Assembly (NCBI RefSeq): GCF_003011895.2
Contig: NZ_PXWF02000191.1
Span: 1-58,814 of the forward strand
Direction: 5' to 3'
Source of the DNA: Massilia glaciei
GTDB lineage: Bacteria > Pseudomonadota > Gammaproteobacteria > Burkholderiales > Burkholderiaceae_D
Length of the DNA: 58,814 bases
Below are positions 1 through 8,323 of the stretch, piece after piece. The position numbers and the translations under genes were made by a program. How positions within the stretch are numbered: the first letter of the stretch is position 1; each line of letters opens with the position of its first letter. The notes under the pieces were generated by a model, which ran no database searches, was not told where the DNA came from, and was given only the letters and a program-made list of their open reading frames with translations.

Positions 1-672
1 CAGGTTGAGCGCCAGCCCGCACAGCGCCACCAGCAGCGCGCCCAGGATCGCCAGGCCGGCGATCCAGGCCATGGTGTCCTCGATGTTGCGCGACTGCCGG
101 GCGTCGATCCCGGCCAGCGCGGCGTCGACGTCGTCGAGGTAGATGCCGGTGCCGAGCACCCAGCCCCAGCGCGGCATGGGAAGCACGTAGCCGAGTTTGA
201 GCGCGCTCCTTCGCGACGAGGGCTTGGCCCAGGCGTAGCGGTGGAAGCCGCCGCCGGCGCGCGCGCGCTCGACCAGGCGCTGGACCACCGGCTCGCCGCC
301 GGTGCGCAGCTCCCACAGCCTGCGCCCGACCAGCTCGGGCTGGCGCGGATGCACCAGGTTGACGCCCCGCAGGTCGTAGACGAAGAAGTAGCCGTCGGTT
401 CCATAGCTCAGCGTCGACAGGATGCGCCTGGCCTCGGCCAGCGTGGCCGGGTCCGAACGGCCCGACCGGTACAGGTGCGCGACCGCCTGCATGGCCAGCG
501 CGACATAGTGCTTGAGCTCGGATTCCTTGCTCGCCAGGTAGGCTTGCTCGATGGTGTCGCGCTGCTGCTGGGCCAGCGTGACGGCCTGGTGCCGCACGAA
601 CAGGGCGAGCGCGCACAGCACCAGGATCAGTGGTGCGATCGCGAGGAGTATCACCTTTTGCCCGAGTTTCAC
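1..672 (-). CDS. Sensor histidine kinase with cache domain, 5' part (continues off the left edge)
   Basis: The minus-strand frame opens at a GTG at 672 (MKLGQKVILLA...) and stays open to base 1. It gives about 224 residues: an N-terminal membrane helix, a periplasmic single-cache domain (motifs GYFFVYDLRG and RWGWVLGTGIYL) and the second membrane helix. The kinase core lies outside the window. It is a close duplicate of the complete kinase at 4707-6086, in the same orientation, with scattered substitutions and a 9-bp in-frame deletion near 200-215, where the other copy has additional residues in the TAAMTARK stretch. By analogy with that copy it should be a membrane sensor of a small ligand signalling to a NarL-type response regulator, but neither its catalytic domain nor its neighbours are visible here. 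Whether the gene is intact cannot be told. Confidence 0.85.
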   Translation of the reverse strand, partial: MKLGQKVILLAIAPLILVLCALALFVRHQAVTLAQQQRDTIEQAYLASKESELKHYVALAMQAVAHLYRSGRSDPATLAEARRILSTLSYGTDGYFFVYDLRGVNLVHPRQPELVGRRLWELRTGGEPVVQRLVERARAGGGFHRYAWAKPSSRRSALKLGYVLPMPRWGWVLGTGIYLDDVDAALAGIDARQSRNIEDTMAWIAGLAILGALLVALCGLALNL

Positions 673-678
673 GCTTGG

Positions 679-702
679 TTCTCAGTTGAATTCTCAGTTG
701 AA
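679..702. repeat. 12-bp tandem duplication
   Basis: TTCTCAGTTGAA occurs twice head to tail just upstream of the GTG start of the left-edge kinase gene, in its presumed leader. No ribosome binding role is obvious. Confidence 0.85.
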
Positions 703-914
703 TGGGCTTGCCGCGGCCCTTGGTCGGTTCGTTTTAGCCGGGCTTCCGCCGCCTGCCGCAACCGTCCCGATGATGATCCAAAAAGGGCTTGGAAGTCTTC
801 ATATTTTCCGTTTTTCCGCCCTCAGAAAAGATAATTCGCGGCCGAGTCGGGCAATCTCGGATTGACCGTAAACCGATCTCTGATAATCGTCCCGGAAGAT
901 AACTGGAGACTTGC

Positions 915-3593
915 ATGAAGCCCAAAAAAAATCAGCCAAACGCCGCCGATGCCGCCGGTCCGGGCCGGCGCAGATTCCTCGTCAACAGTGGCGTGATGCT
1001 GCTCAAGAGCGCGCCCGGCTTGTCGATCGCGGCCCAAGCGCCCGGCACGGCCGCCGCCGGACCGGCCGCGGGCCTGACCAGCGTCACCTTGGACAAGGGG
1101 TGGACGGTGCGGGGGTGGACGGTGCGCGAGGCCGCGTCGTCGATGGCGGTTCCCGCCGCCGTTCCGGGCTTCGTGCAGACCGACCTGGTGGCCGCCGGAA
1201 AGCTCCCCGCGCTCTATCTGGGCATGAACATGAAGCTGGCCGAACCCGTGGCCGAGAAGGAATGGCTCTACGAGACGCGTTTTCCGTGCGACGCCGCCAC
1301 GGCCGCCGCCGCGCGCCAGGAGCTCGTGTTCCAAGGGCTCGATTGCTATGCCGAGGTGTTTTTGAACGGGCGCAGCATTCTCAAGGCCGACAACGCGTTC
1401 CTGACCCACCGGGTGGCGGTCGATGGCGTGCTGCGCGCCGGCGAGAACCGGCTTGAGGTGCGCTTCGCCAGCCCGCTCAAGACGCTGCGCGCGCGCGCCG
1501 CCGCCTATCCCTACTACAACGAGAAACACCGCAAGCGTGATCTCAACGACCTGCGCAAGTTCGCGCGCAAGGCGCAATACCAGTTCGGCTGGGACTTGGC
1601 GCGCAAGCTGACCACGGTCGGGATCTGGCGCCCGGTCGTCCTCGAGGCCTGGGGCGCGCTGCGCGCCAGCGACCTGCAGATCGCGCAGGAGGAACTGAGC
1701 ACGGACAAGGCGCGCCTGCGCTTCGATTGCTCGTTCGACGCGGCCGTGGCGATGACCGGCGTCACCGTCGAGGTGACCGTGGTCGAGACTGGGCAGCTGG
1801 TGCGCGCCGTGTTCGATCTGGGCCAGGGCCGCAACCTGGTGCCGCTGCGGGTCGAGATCGAGCGGCCGCGCCTGTGGTGGTGCACCGGACTGGGCGCGCA
1901 GGATCTGTACCACTTCGAGATGCGCGCGCTGCGCGACGGCAAGGTCATCGCCAGCGCGAAAAAGCGCTCGGGCCTGCGCACCACCGAGCTGGTGCAGCAG
2001 CGCGACGCGACCGGGCAGTCCTTCTACATCAAGCTCAACGGCGTGCCCGTGTTCCAGAAGGGCGCCAACTACGTGCCGGTCGACATGCCGTTGACCCAGG
2101 TGACGGAGCGGCGCTACCGCAAGATGATCGACGACGCGCTCGCCACCAACATGAACACCCTGCGCATCTGGGGCGGCGGCATTTACGAGGAGGATGTCTT
2201 TTACGACCTGTGCGACGAAAAAGGCATCATGGTGTTCCACGATTTCATGTTCGCCTCCGCCATGCCGCCGGCCGATGACGCATACCTCGCCAGCGTGCGC
2301 CTGGAAATCGCGCAACAGATCCTGCGCCTGCGCAACCATCCCAGCCTCATCCTTTGGGCGGGCAACAACGAGAATGAATCGGCCTGGTTCCAGGAACTGA
2401 AAAAAACCTACCCGATCCAGGTCTATATGGACCAGTCGCGCATTTTCAACCGCATCATTCCCGGCCTGGTCAAGGAGCATTTCCCCGAGATCCCCTACAC
2501 CCGCAGTTCGCCGAGCACCAACATCGACGGCATGGAGCCGAAGGCGGGCTGGGGGGACACCCACGCGTGGGCGGTGTGGTTTGGCAAGATCGATATCGAA
2601 AAGGCGATGGGCACGCGCACCATCCGCTGCGCCAGTGAATACGGCTTCGTCGGCTATGGCCCGATGCGCTCCCTGAAAAAATTCCTCAAGCCCGGGGAGC
2701 GCGGGCGCGACCACCCCGCCTTCCGCTACCACGACGCCTACGACGGTATCGAGGGCGTGATCGACGAATTCCTTGGGCGCTACTACACGGTGCCGGCCGA
2801 CCTTGAGGCATATGTCTATCTCAGCGGCCTGATGCAGGGTGAGGTGACGCGGGCGCTGAACGAACTTTACCGGCGTTGCAAACCGGTCTGCATGGGCGCC
2901 ATGCTCTGGCAGCTCAACGACGTCTGGCCAGTGGCGAGCTGGTCGCTGATCGATTACTACGGGGAATGGAAGGCGGCGAACTACTTCACGCGCGATGCCT
3001 TCGCGCCGGTGCTGGTGAGCCCTGTGCTGGAGAAGGACAAGGTGCTCATCCATCTGGTGTCGGACCGGCGCGAGGCCGTGGCCGGCACGCTCGAGGTGGC
3101 CGTGCACGACTTCACGGGCGGACGCACGCCCCTGCTCACACGCGCGGTCGGCGTCGGCTACGACGCCGCCGTGGTCGCGGCGGAACTGTCGCGCGAGGCG
3201 GCGCTGGCCGGCCATGACCCGGCCGCGTGCGTGCTGGTCGCCCGGCTCACCGTCGGCGCGGCGCAGGTCTCGCGCAACCTGCTCTATTTCAAGCGCCCGA
3301 AGGACCTCGCGCTGCCGCCGGCCGAACCGGACGTCACATTGAGCGACGTGCGCGGCGGCATCCTGGCGCGGCTGCGCTGCCCGGTCATCGCGAAGAACGT
3401 TTTCCTCGACAGCGGCGCGGTCGAGGGGCACTGGGAGGACAACTATTTCGACCTGCTGCCGGGTGAAACCAAGGAAGTGCTGTTCAGGCCCGCCACCCCC
3501 GTCAAGGCGAAGGCGCTCGAGGCGGGCCTCACCATCACCACCCTCAACGCGGTGATGGGCAAGGCGGCGGCGCCCTGCGGGGGACAAGGCTAG
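915..3593 (+). CDS. Glycoside hydrolase family 2, beta-mannosidase type
   Basis: The 892-residue product has a twin-arginine export signal (RRRFL at about residues 19-23, then a hydrophobic stretch), so it is probably folded in the cytoplasm and exported by Tat. The order of domains is that of GH2 beta-mannosidases: a jelly-roll sugar-binding domain, an immunoglobulin-like domain, a TIM barrel from about residue 330 and C-terminal beta domains. The barrel carries the acid/base glutamate in WAGNNENE (E486) and a nucleophile candidate in CASEYGFVGYG (E575). GH2 beta-mannosidases remove terminal beta-mannose from mannan oligosaccharides and N-glycans. A 15-bp in-frame duplication near the mature N-terminus doubles GWTVR. 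The ATG is preceded by GGAGA. An IS remnant begins directly at the TAG stop. It could act on another beta-glycoside, but the motifs favour mannose. Confidence 0.9.
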   Translation: MKPKKNQPNAADAAGPGRRRFLVNSGVMLLKSAPGLSIAAQAPGTAAAGPAAGLTSVTLDKGWTVRGWTVREAASSMAVPAAVPGFVQTDLVAAGKLPALYLGMNMKLAEPVAEKEWLYETRFPCDAATAAAARQELVFQGLDCYAEVFLNGRSILKADNAFLTHRVAVDGVLRAGENRLEVRFASPLKTLRARAAAYPYYNEKHRKRDLNDLRKFARKAQYQFGWDLARKLTTVGIWRPVVLEAWGALRASDLQIAQEELSTDKARLRFDCSFDAAVAMTGVTVEVTVVETGQLVRAVFDLGQGRNLVPLRVEIERPRLWWCTGLGAQDLYHFEMRALRDGKVIASAKKRSGLRTTELVQQRDATGQSFYIKLNGVPVFQKGANYVPVDMPLTQVTERRYRKMIDDALATNMNTLRIWGGGIYEEDVFYDLCDEKGIMVFHDFMFASAMPPADDAYLASVRLEIAQQILRLRNHPSLILWAGNNENESAWFQELKKTYPIQVYMDQSRIFNRIIPGLVKEHFPEIPYTRSSPSTNIDGMEPKAGWGDTHAWAVWFGKIDIEKAMGTRTIRCASEYGFVGYGPMRSLKKFLKPGERGRDHPAFRYHDAYDGIEGVIDEFLGRYYTVPADLEAYVYLSGLMQGEVTRALNELYRRCKPVCMGAMLWQLNDVWPVASWSLIDYYGEWKAANYFTRDAFAPVLVSPVLEKDKVLIHLVSDRREAVAGTLEVAVHDFTGGRTPLLTRAVGVGYDAAVVAAELSREAALAGHDPAACVLVARLTVGAAQVSRNLLYFKRPKDLALPPAEPDVTLSDVRGGILARLRCPVIAKNVFLDSGAVEGHWEDNYFDLLPGETKEVLFRPATPVKAKALEAGLTITTLNAVMGKAAAPCGGQG
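1097..1126. repeat. 15-bp perfect tandem duplication inside the GH2 gene
   Basis: GGGGTGGACGGTGCG occurs twice in a row and encodes a doubled GWTVR. It is in frame, so the enzyme is lengthened by five residues near its mature N-terminus. Confidence 0.95.
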
Positions 3594-3963
3594 CAGCTTG
3601 TCGGACTTTCCTCGTGAACGAGACCGGATCGTTGGCGTCTCGACATAGCAGCGAAACCGGGGTCGGAGTTTTTTTCGCGGGGTCATGCGAAAATTAGGCC
3701 CGCCGCCCCCTCACCCCACTTTCGCGGCCCGAAGTCAGCGCCGTTTTCCGCACCTAAAACTGGCCGTGGCATGAGAAAATGTCGTCTCCCCAAGCACGCA
3801 TTCTTATCATGTCCGATTCATCCTCGTCGACCGCAAAACCGCCTATCTCATGCCCCCGTCGTTGGAGGACTGGCTCAATGAAGATCATCTGGCGCGCTTC
3901 ATCGTCGAGGTGATCGACCAATTGGATTTGTCGAATTTGACACGGCAATATGCCGGACGCTGA
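3594..3963 (+). mobile_element. Truncated IS1182-like insertion sequence (left end plus transposase start)
   Basis: A CTAG that includes the mannosidase TAG stop (3590-3593) is followed by CAGCTTGTCGGACTT, which matches 12 of 15 positions of the end of the MITE at 33522 (GAGGCTGTCGGACTT, also preceded by CTAG). About 220 bp further on, the + strand encodes the N-terminus of an IS1182-family transposase. No right end or transposase body follows, so the element is a decayed left part. The exact right limit is unknown. Identification of the end rests on similarity to the MITE and is inference. Confidence 0.5.
3805..3963 (+). pseudogene. Transposase N-terminal fragment, IS1182 family
   Basis: The frame reads FILVDRKTAYLMPPSLEDW, then LNEDHLARFIVEVIDQLDL, then SNLTRQYAGR before a TGA at 3961. 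The pattern 'LMPPSL-DWL-EDHLARF-VEV-DQLDLS' is characteristic of the first 50 residues of IS1182-type DDE transposases (about 450-500 residues when intact). No start codon with a ribosome binding site is evident and the catalytic domain is absent. It cannot encode an active transposase. Confidence 0.75.
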
Positions 3964-4165
3964 TCGAAGGCGATACGCAAGCGGTAGCCCTCCACGGTAG
4001 CCTTCCGGTTTGGCTGCATCGCGTGCAACACCGGGCCAAGCCGCTCACCGCTGCCTTGGGCTAATGAGATCATGTACCCATCTGTTAGCTGGCCCTGTAG
4101 AACGCTATGGCCTGAGAGGCTGACCCGGCCTCGCTTTCGCTTACCTCAAAATTCTATGCCAACGT
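3964..4165. other. Unassigned gap between IS remnant and DUF2846 remnant
   Basis: No credible gene. The minus strand has a short frame containing ATVEGYRLRIAF, which faintly resembles the start of DUF2442 proteins, but it is truncated and unsupported. The motif TGAGAGGCTGA at about 4112 resembles the outer end of the MITE in livF and recurs after the kinase stop at 15183. Confidence 0.3.
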
Positions 4166-4613
4166 TTATTTTTGCGTCGCGCTGCAGTTACCCGTTTTTG
4201 CCAAATCAAGAATCGCAATATCGGCTTTGGCCTGCTGCTCAGGGATGACCTCAAGCCCCGCACCGCCGACAGTGTCGCCCGTCGTGACGTATTGGCGTAC
4301 GAAGTAATTTTTTCCCGACTCGAACGACAAATCGAGGTTGTTTGGCGCAAGTCCTGAATCAATGGAAAGCCTATGCACCTTACCCCCTTCCACCTCTATA
4401 TAGATGAAACCGTTAGGTGCACTTTGCCCTATACACTTGCCATCCACCAAAATATCTATTTTATAGATGCCACCGAAAATATAAATCCCCGCGTTGTTGG
4501 AACTCGGAGCGCCGAATTTTTTAGTCGCGAGGATTCTATCGGAGCCATGTCCATGGAGGCGCACCCGTCGATAAAAGCGACCCATAGATGGCGAAAACTG
4601 AAAAAATTTTCAT
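4166..4613 (-). pseudogene. DUF2846-family lipoprotein, frameshifted at the 5' end
   Basis: The body of the gene (to 4166) reads as a DUF2846 domain: NNAGIYIFGG, the VDGK-IG turn, and the FESGKNYFVRQY strand. These are small secreted lipoproteins of unknown function. The natural start appears to be the ATG at 4613, giving a signal peptide (MKIFSVFAIYGSLLSTG), but that frame hits a stop 25 codons on. The lipobox region (expected ...STGC-ASMDMAP...) lies in a second frame and the domain in a third, implying two small indels. An alternative start at 4585 gives an arginine-rich N-terminus with no signal, which is unlikely to be native. The lesion is inferred from frames, with no homologue alignment. 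Confidence 0.55.
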
Positions 4614-4706
4614 ATTGATTACGCAGTAACCGAACAAAGAATGGCGTAAAACTTGGTGGCGGGTGTCATATGGCTCCGTCAGGGATCTAGGCGCGCTACC
4701 AGGGGA

Positions 4707-6086
4707 TCATGGGCACAGCGCGACCGCGGCCCGGACCGACGTGCCCGCCGGCGACGACGCCACCGCGAGCTCGCCGCCGATCGCGTCCATCCGTTCCATC
4801 ATGTTGCGCAGGCCGATGCCGCGTCCCGGATGCAGCGCGACGCCGGCCGGGTCGAAGCCGCAGCCGTCGTCGGCGACCGTCAGCGTCAGGCGGCGCCTGG
4901 TGCGCACCAGCGTGAGCTCGACCCGGCGCGCGCCGGCGTGGCGTTCGACGTTGGTCAGCGCCTCCTGCGCGATGCGGAACAGCGCCGTGCTCACCACCTC
5001 CGTGTTGACCTCCTGGTCGAGCCCTGCCATGCCCCCCTCCGAGGAGAACCTGAACGGCAGCGCCCAGGCGGCCGTCGACTCCTGCGCCAGATGGGCGAGC
5101 GCGGCGGCCAGTCCCAGGTCGTCGAGGATGGCCGGGCGCAGGTCGTGCGAGATGCGGCGCACCTCGGCCAGCACCTCGGCCAACTGACCAGCCGTGCGCC
5201 CGAAGCCGGCGCGCGCCGCCTCGCGCTCGGCCGCGTCGCCGGCGAGCCGGACCAGGCCCGCCTCGAGCTGCAGCTTGATCGACACCAGGCACTGGCTGAT
5301 GCCGTCGTGCAGGTCGCGCGACAGGCGCGCGCGCTCCGCCTCCTGCGACCCGACCACGCGCCGCGCCAGCGACCTGAGCTTGGCGTCGGCCACGCGCAGC
5401 TCGCTCAGGTTGAGCGCCAGCCCGCACAGCTCCACCAGCAGCGCGCTCAGGATCGCCAGGCCGGCGATCCACGCCATGGTGCCCTCGATGTTGCGCGACT
5501 GCCGGGCGTCGATCCTGGTCAGCGCGGCGTCGACGTCGTCGAGGTAGATGCCGGTGCCGAGCACCCAGCCCCAGCGCGGCATGGGCAGCACGTAGCCGAG
5601 CTTGCGCGCGGTCATGGCGGCCGTCCGCGACGAGGGCTTGGCCCAGGCGTAGCGGTGGAAGCCGCCGCCGGCGCGCGCGCGCTCGACCAGGCGCTGGACC
5701 ACCGGCTCGCCGCCGGTGCGCAGCTCCCACAGTTTGCGCCCGACCAGCTCGGGCTGGCGCGGATGCACCAGGTTGACGCCCTGCAGGTCGTAGACGAAAA
5801 AATAGCCGTCGTCGCCGTAGCTCAGCGTCGACAGGATGCGCCTGGCCTCGGCCAGCGTGGCCGGGTCCGAGCGGCCCGACCGGCACAGACGCCCGACCGA
5901 TTGCATGGCCAGCGCGACGTAGTGCTTGAGCTCGGCCTCCTTGCTGGCCAGGTAGGCCTGCTCGATGGTGTCGCGCTGCTGCTGGGCCAGCGTGACGGCC
6001 TGGTGCCGCACGAACAGGGCGAGCGCGCACAGCACCACGATCAGCGGCGTGATCGCGAGGAACACCACCTTGTGTCTGAGCTTCAC
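4707..6086 (-). CDS. Cache-domain sensor histidine kinase (HisKA_3/NarL-partner class)
   Basis: The 459-residue product starts at a GTG. It has a membrane helix (about residues 7-26), a periplasmic single-cache domain (about 30-190, with GYFFVYDLQG and RWGWVLGTGIYL), a second helix (about 204-226), then HisKA_3 with the phospho-acceptor in SRDLHDGIS (H260) and an HATPase domain (NVERHAGA, DDGCGFDP, GIGLRNMMERM). Kinases of this class phosphorylate NarL/FixJ-type regulators. It is the last gene of the liv-type operon, 34 bp after the substrate-binding protein gene, and the operon's first gene also encodes a lone cache domain, so the kinase probably senses the transported compound or a relative. 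No cognate regulator is in the window. It is duplicated at the left edge. Confidence 0.9.
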   Translation of the reverse strand: MKLRHKVVFLAITPLIVVLCALALFVRHQAVTLAQQQRDTIEQAYLASKEAELKHYVALAMQSVGRLCRSGRSDPATLAEARRILSTLSYGDDGYFFVYDLQGVNLVHPRQPELVGRKLWELRTGGEPVVQRLVERARAGGGFHRYAWAKPSSRTAAMTARKLGYVLPMPRWGWVLGTGIYLDDVDAALTRIDARQSRNIEGTMAWIAGLAILSALLVELCGLALNLSELRVADAKLRSLARRVVGSQEAERARLSRDLHDGISQCLVSIKLQLEAGLVRLAGDAAEREAARAGFGRTAGQLAEVLAEVRRISHDLRPAILDDLGLAAALAHLAQESTAAWALPFRFSSEGGMAGLDQEVNTEVVSTALFRIAQEALTNVERHAGARRVELTLVRTRRRLTLTVADDGCGFDPAGVALHPGRGIGLRNMMERMDAIGGELAVASSPAGTSVRAAVALCP

Positions 6087-6120
6087 TGCGCGGCCCGGTG
6101 CGGTGCGGCGGCGCTGGCGC

Positions 6121-7266
6121 CTACTTCGGCGCCGGCACGATCGCGCCCTGCTTCCAGGTGGCGATCATCGCCATGCCCAGCTCGACCGCCTCGTGGTCCT
6201 GCGCCGAGAACGGCTTCTGGTAGGTGCCGATGGCGCCGCGCACCGGCGCGGCCAGGTTCTCGAGCGCCGCCTTGATTTTGGCGCCGTCAGTGCTCCCGGC
6301 CTGGCCGATGGCGGCCGCCAGCAGCAGGATCGAATCGTTGCCGCCGGCCGCCGCCGTCGGGTTGACGATGCGCGCGCGCTTGTACTCGGCGCGGTAGGCC
6401 GCCTCGAACGCGCGTCCGGCCTCGCTCGCGGCGCCCTCGACGAAGGTTTGCGGCGAAAACGCGCCGTTGCCGGCCGGGCCCGCGATCGAGAGGAAGGAAT
6501 CCATCGCGTTCGGCCACGAGCCGATCAGCGGCACCTTCATGCCCAGCTTGGCGGCGCCGGCCGCGATCTGCCCCTGCTCGGGCCCGATGCCGTACACCAG
6601 CAGCACGTTGGCGCCGGCCTCCTTGGCGCGCAGCAGCTGCGCCGTCATGTCGGTGTCCTTGAGGTTGAAGATCGTGTCCGAGACGGCCGCCAGTTTGTGC
6701 GCGAGCAGACGCTTGACCATGTCGTCGTGGCCGCCGACGCCGTACGGGGTCGAGTCCGACAGCAGCGCGATCTTGCGCCAGCCCTTCTTCACGGCGTAGT
6801 CGACCATCATCTGCGCCTGCAGCGTGTCCGAGGCCTGCACCCGGAAGGTGTAGTTTCCGGCGGGCGCGTTGGCGTAGGTTTTGGTCAGCTTGGTGCCGGC
6901 CGAGGCCGGGATCATGTTGGGGATGCGCGCCGCCTGCAAGTTGCGCTGGTACGAGGCCACCACCCCGGTGTTGACGCCGCACGAACAGGCCACGATGCCC
7001 TTCGAGGGCAGCGCCTGCATGTTCTGGGCCGCCTTTTCTGGCTTGGCCTCGTCGTCGAGTTCGACCAGCTCGAGCCGGCGTCCGAGCACGCCGCCGCGCG
7101 CGTTGATTTGCTTGACCGCGAGGCGCTGGCCGTCGCGCACGGCGCTGCCCATGTTGGCCGAGCCGCCCGTCAGCGGCAGCAGGGAACCGATGCGGATGGT
7201 GTCGGCGGCGTGGGCGGCGCCGGCGGCCAGCAGCGCGGCGGCGAGTGCGAATTGGGTCGGTTTCAT
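6121..7266 (-). CDS. ABC transporter substrate-binding protein, branched-chain amino acid (LivJ-like) family
   Basis: The 381-residue protein has a cleavable signal peptide ending AGAAHA|ADTIRIG and then a full Peripla_BP_6-type fold, starting IGSLLPLTGGSANMG, with the SCGVNTG, PASAGTKL and SDSTPYG segments typical of the two lobes. It binds a ligand in the periplasm and delivers it to the LivH/LivM permease. The ligand is unknown; family members bind branched-chain amino acids, amides, urea or aromatic and short-chain acids. It sits downstream of livF and upstream of the kinase in the same operon. An RBS-like AAGGAAA precedes the ATG. The gene is intact, unlike livF. Confidence 0.88.
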   Translation of the reverse strand: MKPTQFALAAALLAAGAAHAADTIRIGSLLPLTGGSANMGSAVRDGQRLAVKQINARGGVLGRRLELVELDDEAKPEKAAQNMQALPSKGIVACSCGVNTGVVASYQRNLQAARIPNMIPASAGTKLTKTYANAPAGNYTFRVQASDTLQAQMMVDYAVKKGWRKIALLSDSTPYGVGGHDDMVKRLLAHKLAAVSDTIFNLKDTDMTAQLLRAKEAGANVLLVYGIGPEQGQIAAGAAKLGMKVPLIGSWPNAMDSFLSIAGPAGNGAFSPQTFVEGAASEAGRAFEAAYRAEYKRARIVNPTAAAGGNDSILLLAAAIGQAGSTDGAKIKAALENLAAPVRGAIGTYQKPFSAQDHEAVELGMAMIATWKQGAIVPAPK

Positions 7267-7425
7267 GGGTTTTCCTTTGGGTGGTTGGATGGTGTTGGGC
7301 GCGCAGCCGCAAAAGGCGCGCGCACGGGGTCAGGACAGGTAGGAGGCGACCAGGCCGGCGCCGCCCGACAATTGGCGCGCGCTGCCGGCCATCACCACCT
7401 GGCCGCGCGCGAGCACGTACCCTGA

Positions 7426-7582
7426 GAGGTTGAGAGTCTTTCGATCATGCCCGCTCAGCACGCCAGAAAGCGCCAGTTCGTCGTTGCAAATGCTCGCCAT
7501 AGCCCGCTATGGCTGTGCTTTGCGTCTCGATCTGCCGCTTTCTGGCGGGCTGCTCGGACACTCCCGAAAAACTCTCAGCCTC
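7426..7582. mobile_element. 157-bp palindromic MITE inserted in livF
   Basis: The terminal inverted repeats are GAGGTTGAGAGTCTTTC and, read inward from the other side, GAGGCTGAGAGTTTTTC (15 of 17 match). The element is flanked by TGA at 7423-7425 and 7583-7585. Inner arms (CGCCAGAAAGCG / CGCTTTCTGGCG) and a central palindrome GCCATAGC-CC-GCTATGGC make nearly the whole element one hairpin. It has no coding capacity. Same length and design as the element at 33522-33679. A TNA target duplication is typical of some IS5-type groups. Confidence 0.88.
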
Positions 7583-7763
7583 TGAGTCTGCGATGGCGAG
7601 CGCGCGGCGCGCGAATTGCTCGACGAGCACGATGGTGAGGCCGTCGGCGCGCAGTTTTTCGATCGTCGCGAAAACGTCGTTGACGATGTTCGGCGCCAGC
7701 CCCATCGACGGTTCGTCGAGCAGCAGCACGCGCGGGCGCAGCATCAGGGCGCGCGCGATGGCC

Positions 7764-7795
<32 letters not shown>

Positions 7796-8256
7796 GGCCA
7801 GTTGGCCGGCGCGCTAGCGCAGGCGCGGGAACAGGGCGAACATGCGCTCGAGGTCGCGCCCGACGGCGTCCTGGTCGCGCCGCGTGAAGGCGCCGAGCAG
7901 CATGTTCTCGCGCACCGTCATCGGGCCGAACACCTGGCGCCCCTCGGGGCAGTGGGCGACGCCGGCGGCGGCCACCTGGCAGGCCGCCTTGCCCAGCAGT
8001 TCCTGCCCGTCGAGCCGGATCGAGCCGGTGGTGCCGCCGATCTGGCCCGAGATGGCGCGCAGGGTCGACGATTTTCCGGCGCCGTTGGCGCCCATTATGG
8101 CCACGATGCTGCCCCGGGGGACCGCCAGCGAGACGTCGTGCAGCACGTGGTTGTCGGCGTACTTCGCGTTGACCTTGTCGAGCGTGAGCGCGTCGCCCCC
8201 GGCCGCGCCGGCGGCCGCCGGCACCTGCGGCGCGCGCGCGTGTTCCCCGATGGCGG

Positions 8257-8301
8257 GTTCCCGCGTGGTTTGTTCCCGCGTGGTTTGTTCCTGCGTGCTG
8301 C
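8257..8301. repeat. 15-bp tandem repeat, three units, at the 5' end of livF
   Basis: GTTCCCGCGTGGTTT occurs twice perfectly and once diverged. On the minus strand it encodes the repeated EQTTR-type N-terminal extension of LivF, ahead of the ABC domain. Confidence 0.9.
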
Positions 8302-8323
8302 GATCCTGCATGGTCTGCTCCTT

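Noticed and set aside
822-3686. A 954-codon open frame opposite the GH2 gene, and similar long antisense frames opposite the kinase, LivM-LivG, amylase, M13, tamA and tamB genes
   Set aside because: They mirror the codon structure of real GC-rich genes, are rich in Arg/Ala/His, show no domains and overlap well-supported genes completely.
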